Shown here in pieces: positions 1-5,922 of a stretch of 24,458 nucleotides of DNA. The stretch is from an uncultured Prevotella sp. (lineage in GTDB: Bacteria > Bacteroidota > Bacteroidia > Bacteroidales > Bacteroidaceae): positions 1-24,458 of the forward strand of contig CALNBT010000047.1 in the NCBI GenBank assembly GCA_937874345.1, written 5' to 3'. The notes under the pieces were generated by a model. That model searched no databases. It was not told the DNA's origin and saw only the letters and a program-made list of their open reading frames with translations. Both the position numbers and the translations under genes were made by a program. Numbering within the stretch: the stretch's first letter is position 1; each line of letters opens with the position of its first letter.

Positions 1-2
1 AA

Positions 3-1121
3 CGCCGTTGGGTGGACCACTTGGTCAAAAAGACACCTGACGGCAAGCTTTTCTTCGGGACTCTGTTCCACAAGCATATGGAGCATCGTTATGAGAATCC
101 GGGGTACGAAATGGTTGCTCATGACATGACGAATGAATGGCTGCAAAAAGAGGATTTGTCGGGAATGGATCAGGTCCAGTACCAAGAACTGATTGAACTA
201 TTCCATGAAGTCGTGGCACACTACGAGAACTACTATCAGCATGAATATGAGGGTATGCAGACAATCGCAACTGAACTGAAGTTTGCCATCCCATTATTCG
301 AAGAAGATCCACTGAACGTACTGGATGGCACACTTGACTTTGCATACGAAGGTACGATTGACTTAGTATACCTTCAGGATGGCAAGCTGAAGTTCATGGA
401 TCACAAGACCGTCAGCAGCGTTGACCGCTACGTGAAGAACAGCATCCTTGACCGTCAGATCAGCCGTTACTGGTGGGCGCTGAGTGCATTATGTCAAGGT
501 TATGGGTATGTGTGGGTGGAAAACCTTAACGTTGATATTCAGGCATTGACTGACCAACCTAAAGGCAGATGGGTACCCGTTACAAGCACACTTCTGTATA
601 GCACACTTCGCCAATTCAACGGCCCTGATGAATTCTCATACAACATCATTCGTAAGGACGCACCACATGCTCCAAAACTAATCAAGAAAGGTGCCGCATT
701 GTCTGTAGATAAGTCGCAGAACACTACATATGAACTCTACAAAAAAGCGATTGCAGACAATGGGTTTTCTGAGACTGATTATCTGGATATCCTTCAGCAC
801 TTTGAGGAACAGGAAGACAAGTTCCTTCGCCGCATAGCCATCACACGCACTATGGGTGAATGCGAAGCTGCGATGAACGACTTTGCTAAGGTATGTAAGG
901 AAATAATGAGTATCCGTCATGAGTTGGAAGTCGATCCACAAACGGCTGAAGACACACGACTTTACTATAATATCACATGGGACACGCCAACCTTCAACAG
1001 CTACTTCCCACTGATCCAAGCCGAAATTATGGGCGAGAACGTGGATATGGTAAAAGCGTTGCTGTATGAAACTGAGAAGGATTGGAACCCGGAAGATGAC
1101 TATATCGAAGTGGAGGGTTAA
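3..1121 (+). CDS. PD-(D/E)XK (RecB/Cas4-like) nuclease, 5' end outside window
   Basis: The reading frame is open to the left edge. The first codons read RRWVDHLVKK, which fits the conserved N-terminal RRW-type motif of RecB/Cas4-like nucleases, so the GTG at 12 is unlikely to be the true start and the gene begins upstream. The nuclease core is visible: an Asp in GTIDLVY (codon 360-362), then DHK (399-407) as the (D/E)xK element, then QISRY (456-470) as the QxxxY motif. The C-terminal cysteine cluster that would bind Fe-S in Cas4 or AddB is not obvious. Enzymes of this family cut or resect DNA and in phages usually sit beside recombinases, as here with the RecA-fold ATPase downstream. The stop is 2 bases before the next ATG, so the genes are co-transcribed. 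The family call is strong; the precise substrate is unknown. Confidence 0.85.
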   Translation, partial: RRWVDHLVKKTPDGKLFFGTLFHKHMEHRYENPGYEMVAHDMTNEWLQKEDLSGMDQVQYQELIELFHEVVAHYENYYQHEYEGMQTIATELKFAIPLFEEDPLNVLDGTLDFAYEGTIDLVYLQDGKLKFMDHKTVSSVDRYVKNSILDRQISRYWWALSALCQGYGYVWVENLNVDIQALTDQPKGRWVPVTSTLLYSTLRQFNGPDEFSYNIIRKDAPHAPKLIKKGAALSVDKSQNTTYELYKKAIADNGFSETDYLDILQHFEEQEDKFLRRIAITRTMGECEAAMNDFAKVCKEIMSIRHELEVDPQTAEDTRLYYNITWDTPTFNSYFPLIQAEIMGENVDMVKALLYETEKDWNPEDDYIEVEG

Positions 1122-1123
1122 GC

Positions 1124-1318
1124 ATGAAGGAGAAAGTTCACCACAGCGGGAACTGCGATGGAGATTTTGATGATGATTACTCCATTGGTTTGGATACTGT
1201 AGGGGATCATGTGTTGTATGAAAACGATATAGGTAGGTTTCAGGATGGCGACCCTATAGCATACGCAATTATTGCATACTGCCCATTCTGCGGCAAGAAA
1301 CTGAAGGAGGAACAATAG
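1124..1318 (+). CDS. Small acidic protein with a CPFCGKKL zinc-knuckle-like end
   Basis: This encodes 64 residues. A GGAGGG ribosome site at 1112-1117 lies within the end of the nuclease gene, 6 bases before the ATG. The middle is acidic (a DGDFDDDY stretch). The C-terminus has C53-P-F-C56-G-K-K, the half zinc knuckle common in small phage proteins. Only one other cysteine (C11) is present, so a full four-cysteine zinc site within one chain is not apparent and metal binding might need a partner or dimer. It ends just before the ATPase gene, whose ribosome site (AAGGAGGAA) overlaps its last codons, which indicates tight operon packing. I do not recognise a specific family and no function can be assigned. 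Confidence 0.75.
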   Translation: MKEKVHHSGNCDGDFDDDYSIGLDTVGDHVLYENDIGRFQDGDPIAYAIIAYCPFCGKKLKEEQ

Positions 1319-1320
1319 AC

Positions 1321-2193
1321 ATGGCAATTACGTTCAAACAAGGCGGTAACGTTGGGGTATCAAACACAAAAGAGGGGCGTTCGGCGGTGTTGTATGGCCC
1401 TCCATTCCAAGGGAAGACATCCACACTTCAGTATGACAAGAGTATCAAGGTTGCACTGATCGACTTTGATAAGAACAGCGGTGTGGTAGCCAACGAAGAC
1501 AATATTACCATCTTCGGTGCTGACACGTATGAAGATTTGGTCATGATTCGTGAAGCTGCGGCTGCTGGAGTACTTAAAATCGGTGGACAAGTTATCAAAA
1601 TGGACTTCGATCTATATGCGATTGACAGTTTCACATCCTTTGAGGAAGCGGTTAAGGTATATGTTGCTGGAACATACGCCAAAGATCGTAAGCGCGAAAT
1701 TTCAACCAAGTTCGGGGCTATGTCAGACTGGCAAGACCTTCAGGACCATGAGATTGCAGAAGTCCGCGCATGGCAGAAGCTTACACGCAGACCAAATAAC
1801 CCAATCAATGTGTTGTGGATCGGGCATGACATGGAAGCACTGGGTTCCAATGACTTCGCTAAGAGAATTCAAATTCGTCTGCAAGGTAAGTATGCAGCGC
1901 CGGGAATTATGTCTGCTGTAGATGCTGTATTCTACATGATCAAGGCACCTGACCCCAAAGACCCAAACAAGCTTTACTTCGGTGTTTACACGCTGGATCA
2001 AACTCAAGGTGGGACAACCTATCAAGCAGCAGCGCGTATTCCGGTCAAGGAAAGGCTGGCAATGCCCCCCATTATCTGGTGGCCTAAGTGGGGAGACATC
2101 TTCCGTCAGATCGGCGCGACTAATATTGCAGGGGGTGCCAAAGATGAACCAGCAGCATCCGATTCAGGAACAGATCAAAAAACTTCTGGATGA
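1321..2193 (+). CDS. RecA-fold phage ATPase (AAA_24 / Sak4-like)
   Basis: This is a 290-residue P-loop ATPase. The Walker A motif is GPPFQGKT (residues 26-33). A RecA-like strand VALIDFD follows at 44-50, and a Walker B-like strand ends in LYAIDS (98-103, D102). The later NVLWIGHDME (163-172) fits the third core strand. Length and order match the AAA_24/Sak4 group of phage proteins, single-domain RecA paralogues that promote single-strand annealing or recombination and usually work with a phage ssDNA-binding protein. Here the ssDNA-binding gene lies about 190 bases downstream and a RecB-like nuclease lies upstream, so the three genes form a plausible recombination/replication-restart set. The last ~40 residues are low complexity. 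The start follows AAGGAGGAA at a normal distance. The ATPase call is firm and the Sak4 role is inferred. Confidence 0.82.
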   Translation: MAITFKQGGNVGVSNTKEGRSAVLYGPPFQGKTSTLQYDKSIKVALIDFDKNSGVVANEDNITIFGADTYEDLVMIREAAAAGVLKIGGQVIKMDFDLYAIDSFTSFEEAVKVYVAGTYAKDRKREISTKFGAMSDWQDLQDHEIAEVRAWQKLTRRPNNPINVLWIGHDMEALGSNDFAKRIQIRLQGKYAAPGIMSAVDAVFYMIKAPDPKDPNKLYFGVYTLDQTQGGTTYQAAARIPVKERLAMPPIIWWPKWGDIFRQIGATNIAGGAKDEPAASDSGTDQKTSG

Positions 2194-2314
2194 TCATGGT
2201 GTCCAGATATTGGGCGTGTACCACGTTGGAGTCAAAGGAATTGCGCTGGAAGTACAAGATGTAGTGTCAAGCCAAAAGACAACAGCCATCATACCATTTG
2301 GTAAAGAAGTCTAA
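2144..2314 (+). CDS. Small 56-residue protein overlapping the ATPase 3' end
   Basis: A 56-residue frame begins at ATG 2144, 50 bases before the ATPase stop and in a different frame. A purine-rich AGGGGG site lies about 9 bases upstream. The sequence begins with a polar helix (QEQIKKLLDDHGV) and continues with predicted beta strands (GVYHVGVKGIALEVQDV), ending in PFGKEV. It is the only plus-strand frame covering 2194-2314, and without it that stretch would be an unexplained gap. I recognise no family. The compact alpha-then-beta pattern resembles small phage accessory proteins, but no function can be assigned. It is the last gene before the promoter at 2319-2348. Confidence 0.6.
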   Translation: MNQQHPIQEQIKKLLDDHGVQILGVYHVGVKGIALEVQDVVSSQKTTAIIPFGKEV

Positions 2315-2318
2315 CCTA

Positions 2319-2348
2319 TTGCGTTTTACGTAACACATCATATATGAT
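2319..2348 (+). promoter_or_regulatory. Promoter for ssDNA-binding protein gene with CGTTTTACGT element
   Basis: There is a -35-like TTGCGT at 2319-2324 and a -10 TATGAT at 2343-2348 with an 18-base spacer, inside the 67-base gap before the ssDNA-binding gene. The 10-mer CGTTTTACGT (2322-2331) also occurs at 10542-10551 in the same position of the other clear promoter in this window, so this is probably a shared early promoter or regulator site. The match to a sigma-A type promoter is good at -10 and moderate at -35. Confidence 0.6.
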
Positions 2349-2381
2349 ACAAATACATTATTCTAAAGGAGAGATTTTCCA

Positions 2382-2918
2382 ATGTCATTCTTTTCGGTAA
2401 ACCACAATGAAGCCCAATCAGGTGTTTTTGAACCCGTTACCCCCGGCAATTATGAAGTTGTTATCTCTGAAGTGAAGAAAGAAACGTTCAATTCCGGTAA
2501 CAAAGGTTTGAAATTGACATTTACAATCCGTGAAGATGTTGATCAATTGCACGGCAAGCGTAAAATCTTCAACAACTTGGTTGCGATGGAAACTGCAATG
2601 TTCAACTGGAACAACATTGCTAAAGCCACTCACATGCCAGATGGACAAGCCTTCGAAACTGCTGACGATGTAATCAACGCATTCGGTAAGCACTTGCAAG
2701 GCAAGACACTGAAGATCCGGGTTGGACACAGACCTTACAATGGCAAGGTGTATGAAGATGTTAAAGGCTACAGCGAATCGGAAGCTGCTGGAACTAACCT
2801 TGCTGGAAACTCCAACCCGTTCGCTGTACCGAATGGCGCTCCACCACTGCCGGGTGATGAGAACGCCCCATCTCCTCAAGAGGAAGTGGACCAATTTAAA
2901 GCACCTTGGGAACAATAA
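2382..2918 (+). CDS. DUF669-family ssDNA-binding protein
   Basis: This encodes 178 residues, starting at ATG 2382 after AAAGGAGAG. The N-terminal ~125 residues fit DUF669, a phage OB-fold-like family that takes the role of SSB: an early PGNYEVVISEVK strand, then GLKLTFTIRED, then HGKRKIFNNL and a later GKTLKIRVGHRPYNGKVYEDVKG. The tail (about 135-178) is proline-rich and acidic and ends in DQFKAPWEQ. This resembles the flexible acidic tail with a hydrophobic tip that SSB proteins use to recruit partners. It probably coats single-stranded DNA at the fork and supports the RecA-fold ATPase upstream and the primase-helicase and polymerase downstream. It has its own promoter, in keeping with the high amounts needed for a stoichiometric binding protein. 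Confidence 0.82.
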   Translation: MSFFSVNHNEAQSGVFEPVTPGNYEVVISEVKKETFNSGNKGLKLTFTIREDVDQLHGKRKIFNNLVAMETAMFNWNNIAKATHMPDGQAFETADDVINAFGKHLQGKTLKIRVGHRPYNGKVYEDVKGYSESEAAGTNLAGNSNPFAVPNGAPPLPGDENAPSPQEEVDQFKAPWEQ

Positions 2919-2941
2919 TACTTAGGACAAGCATTAAGCAT

Positions 2942-2960
2942 AGGGGTGTTCGCCCCTTTG
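2942..2960 (+). terminator. Short GC hairpin after ssDNA-binding gene (possible attenuator)
   Basis: AGGGGT (2942-2947) pairs with GCCCCT (2952-2957) through a GTTC loop, with a T-G closing wobble, followed by only three T residues. It could be a weak terminator or attenuator reducing read-through into the primase-helicase gene. Its 3' arm CCCCTTT (2953-2959) could instead pair with AAAGGGG (3079-3085) at the primase ribosome site or join the long stem described next, so it may be one state of a switch. Confidence 0.4.
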
Positions 2961-3073
2961 CAAAGGAACTCATAAAAGGGTACGGGTCAAGGGTAGCTCC
3001 TGCGGCACTTTTAACCGTATGCAGCCTGCGCGAGTGTGGATCGCAACCACCATTGAGTTCCTTTGCAAGCGGG
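2953..3073 (+). ncRNA. Structured element with 14-bp inverted repeat ahead of primase-helicase (cis-RNA or origin candidate)
   Basis: TGCAAAGGAACTCA at 2959-2972 is perfectly complementary to TGAGTTCCTTTGCA at 3054-3067, with 81 bases between. The stem can extend outward (T2958-A3068, T2957-G3069 wobble, a C-C mismatch, then CCC 2953-2955 with GGG 3071-3073). Inside, GTGG (3036-3039) and CCAC (3047-3050) form a hairpin with loop ATCGCAA, and TACGG (2981-2985) can pair with CCGTA (3015-3019). No credible coding frame fills the gap. It lies between the ssDNA-binding and primase-helicase genes, so it may be a cis-acting leader RNA controlling the primase-helicase, a stable small RNA, or a replication-origin structure. 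I do not recognise a known RNA family. The pairing is seen directly and the function is inference. Confidence 0.5.
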
Positions 3074-3098
3074 TGAACAAAGGGGGAGAGAAAATGCT

Positions 3099-5918
3099 AT
3101 GAACAAAGGCCAATTTTTAGATTATTTCTTTTCACACGCCAACGAATTAGGGGAGCCAAACACGCAGGGAGAATATGCGGTGCGCTGCCCTTTTGAACAT
3201 GATAAAGGTTTCGACCAAAATCCGTCCGCTCATGTCAATCTAGATAAAGGTATTTTCCACTGCAAGACATGTCTTGCTGAAGGTCGCTTTGGGAATGGTG
3301 GCCTATCCGAAGTCCAATTCCTATCCACGTATTACAACATTCCACGCCGGGACGCTATCCTCCATATTGAGCGTGTTAACGATATAGGTGTTACTGCTGA
3401 TGAATGGCAGGCTTTTGAAAACCATCTTTTTGCAACACCCAAGTACATGGACATCCTGCATAACAGACGTGGCTTGACGGATGAAACGATCAAGGCCGCA
3501 CGGCTGGGTACTCGCTTTGACGGGATCTCATACCCGGTGTTCATCTTTGGTGAACTGGTTGACGTAAGGACGTATGATCCAGATTCTAAACCCAAGATGC
3601 GGGGCACTAAAGGCTCCACGACACTGATGTTCCCATTTGACCTGTGGTACGCTGATGATCGTCCCACGCTGCTGGTTGGTGGGGAGAATGACGCTTTAGT
3701 CGGTAGGCAGATGGGTTTCAACGCTGTCACATTCACAGGCGGCGAAGGTTCGGTACCTTCAGCAATGTTCCTGAATATGTTCAAGGGCAAAACGGTTTAC
3801 ATTTGCTACGACATGGACACTGCTGGTCAGAAGTCCATGCAGTCTGTAGCCTACAAACTCAAGGAAGCTGGAGCCACCGTACTCATCCTTCGACTTCCCT
3901 TGGCTGGAACAAAGGAAGACAAGGACTTATCAGACTACTTTTTGACTCATAATGCAGTATACGCTGATGTGGACGAACTTATGCAGGTTGCACCACAATT
4001 TTCTCAAATTGAGTACGAAACTGAGAAAAACCGCATTTATCCGCTGATTGATCTGTGGGACGCTACTGAAGGACGGTACCATGGAAGACGAATTTCATCC
4101 CGTGTGACGATGGCAGGGAAGTACGATATGGATATGTACATTCCGTCTGTAGTCAAGTTCAGTTGTAAGAAGCATGACGATCCTGACCATGATGCGGATT
4201 CCTGCAAGCTGCATAAAGGTGAGAAGATATGGAGCCTTGACGATCACACGTTGCAAGACTTCCTGAAGCTGGTTGAACTGAACGAAGATAAGCTGCATGA
4301 AGAACTTCGGCGCATCAACTACGCTTTTGGTGACTGCATCCAGATGAAAATCATGGAGCGTTCTTCAGTACAGAAGGTCATTCTGGTACCGGATGTGGAG
4401 TCTGAAGGAGAAGCTACCGGATTCCGTCCGGTGGAAGCCCACGCATACGTCATTGATGACCGCATGGTGGATAGTGGTCGGTACCGGGTGTACTACAAGC
4501 CTTATGGACACCCGAATGATGGTCAGAAAGCCTACTTGGTTATTGATAAAATGGAAGATTCAGACAATGCATTGAATACCTTCCAAATGAATCCAAGTAT
4601 GAAGCAAGCCTTATCGGTGTTTCAGGGCCACCCTGACACGATGATGGACATACGCTTCCAGATGGCGAAGCGGATTGTGGCTTCCTATACCAAGCCCATG
4701 ATTGTTCAGGGTATTGACCTTGCTTACCACAGCCCCCTGAGTTTTCACTATGACAAAAGGGAAATCAAAGGCTACCCGGAAATCTCCATCATTGGGGAAT
4801 CCAGAACTGGTAAGACTTCAGCGGTCAAGGCGCTGCAAGGGTATTATGGTTTGGGTAACATCACATCACTGAAGAATGCGTCCGTAGCTGGTTTGCTTGG
4901 TGGTGCTGACAAGGCCGGGAATACAAGCTGGCGTGTTAAGTGGGGATCAGTTCCCCGGAACCACAAGGGGCTGCTGGCGCTGGATGAAGCATCTGGTATC
5001 AATCCAGAGATTATGTCCCACCTCACTGACATGCGTTCTGAAGGTGTCGCCACTCTGACCAAGATGAGCGCAGCAAAAGCCCCGGCAAAGACTCGCCTGC
5101 TATGGATCGGTAACCCAAGACAGATTGGTCGCCGTATCAAGCCGCTGTCAGAGTATCCTTCAGGCATTGACGCTGTACTGGACTTGATCGGTACAGATGA
5201 AGACGTGGCGCGGTTTGACGCAATCATGCTGGTTATTGATGAAGGGGATTATATCAAGCCGGGCGTATTCTACGAGTCCGGTATTGATCCACATCCAAAA
5301 GAGGACTATGCAAATTTAATCCGTTGGTGCTGGTCACGTAAGCCAGAACAGGTGACATTCGATGAACAGGTCGAAGACTACATATGGAAACGCTCATTGG
5401 TGTTGAATGAAGCCTATGCAACGGATGTAAAACTGCTTGGTGCAGAGTCCCACTACAAACTGGCAAGGTTGGCTGTCTCATGCGCGGGTTGTTGCTTCAG
5501 TACTGATGAGACAGGCGAGTTGATGGTTGTCCGCAAAGAGCACGTTGATTGGGCTGAAGAGTTCTTGAGACGTTGCTATGACAACCCCATCTTCAGACTT
5601 CGTGATTATGTAGAATCCCGGCGCAGAACAACAACCGTCACACCGGAAGTGGAACATGTTGTTCATGGCCTGCTGCGGTCCAATGTGTACTCCATGATTG
5701 CAACTGAACTGCTTCAATCCTCTGAAGAAATCAGGCAGATGGATCTGAAGACTATGAGTGGCCTAAGTCAAGATGACTTTGGCAAGGCCATCAATTATCT
5801 TACCCGGCATTATCTTATTCGTAACAGTTCCAAAGGCGTGTCTGCCACGCTTCGCTTGCGTAAATGTGCAGAGACTTTTGTTGATACACGGCTGAAATCA
5901 TTGGCTGAAAGGGGATAG
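3099..5918 (+). CDS. Primase (CHC2 zinc finger + Toprim) fused to MCM-like AAA+ helicase
   Basis: The frame extends upstream to a TTG at 3063, but AGGGGGAGAG at 3081-3090 sits correctly for ATG 3099, giving 939 residues. Domains in order: a CHC2-type zinc finger (C30, H34, C55, C58); Toprim with GGEND (E196) and CYDMD (D238, D240); a probable OB/zinc region with CxxH-x9-CxxH (C356, H359, C369, H372); and an AAA+ motor with Walker A GESRTGKT (566-573), an SVAGLLGG stretch and Walker B LLALDEAS (D629, E630), sensor-1 asparagine in WIGNP (N672) and arginine-finger ARFD (R705). The C-terminus may be a winged helix. The zinc/OB plus AAA+ order, the GLxGG insert and ARFD pattern are typical of MCM helicases rather than the DnaB/T7 gp4 type. 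It should unwind DNA and lay RNA primers for the polymerase encoded 4 bases downstream. Confidence 0.88.
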   Translation: MNKGQFLDYFFSHANELGEPNTQGEYAVRCPFEHDKGFDQNPSAHVNLDKGIFHCKTCLAEGRFGNGGLSEVQFLSTYYNIPRRDAILHIERVNDIGVTADEWQAFENHLFATPKYMDILHNRRGLTDETIKAARLGTRFDGISYPVFIFGELVDVRTYDPDSKPKMRGTKGSTTLMFPFDLWYADDRPTLLVGGENDALVGRQMGFNAVTFTGGEGSVPSAMFLNMFKGKTVYICYDMDTAGQKSMQSVAYKLKEAGATVLILRLPLAGTKEDKDLSDYFLTHNAVYADVDELMQVAPQFSQIEYETEKNRIYPLIDLWDATEGRYHGRRISSRVTMAGKYDMDMYIPSVVKFSCKKHDDPDHDADSCKLHKGEKIWSLDDHTLQDFLKLVELNEDKLHEELRRINYAFGDCIQMKIMERSSVQKVILVPDVESEGEATGFRPVEAHAYVIDDRMVDSGRYRVYYKPYGHPNDGQKAYLVIDKMEDSDNALNTFQMNPSMKQALSVFQGHPDTMMDIRFQMAKRIVASYTKPMIVQGIDLAYHSPLSFHYDKREIKGYPEISIIGESRTGKTSAVKALQGYYGLGNITSLKNASVAGLLGGADKAGNTSWRVKWGSVPRNHKGLLALDEASGINPEIMSHLTDMRSEGVATLTKMSAAKAPAKTRLLWIGNPRQIGRRIKPLSEYPSGIDAVLDLIGTDEDVARFDAIMLVIDEGDYIKPGVFYESGIDPHPKEDYANLIRWCWSRKPEQVTFDEQVEDYIWKRSLVLNEAYATDVKLLGAESHYKLARLAVSCAGCCFSTDETGELMVVRKEHVDWAEEFLRRCYDNPIFRLRDYVESRRRTTTVTPEVEHVVHGLLRSNVYSMIATELLQSSEEIRQMDLKTMSGLSQDDFGKAINYLTRHYLIRNSSKGVSATLRLRKCAETFVDTRLKSLAERG

Positions 5919-5922
5919 GGAT

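Noticed and set aside
2418..2915. 165-residue minus-strand frame opposite the ssDNA-binding gene
   Set aside because: The plus-strand frame has family features, a promoter and a ribosome site. The antisense frame has none and would be the only minus-strand gene in the replication operon.
2985..3008. Resemblance of AAGGGTAGCTCCTGCGG to a T-box antiterminator motif
   Set aside because: The match needs an insertion and mismatches, and the large specifier stem of a T-box is absent from the 81-base segment.
2959..3067. Miniature transposable element bounded by the 14-base inverted repeats
   Set aside because: No target-site duplication flanks the repeats and no second copy was found in the window, so an RNA or origin structure explains it better.
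3063..3098. TTG 3063 as the primase-helicase start, adding 12 residues
   Set aside because: The ribosome site at 3081-3090 would fall inside the coding region and is correctly spaced for ATG 3099; the added residues overlap the inverted repeat arm.
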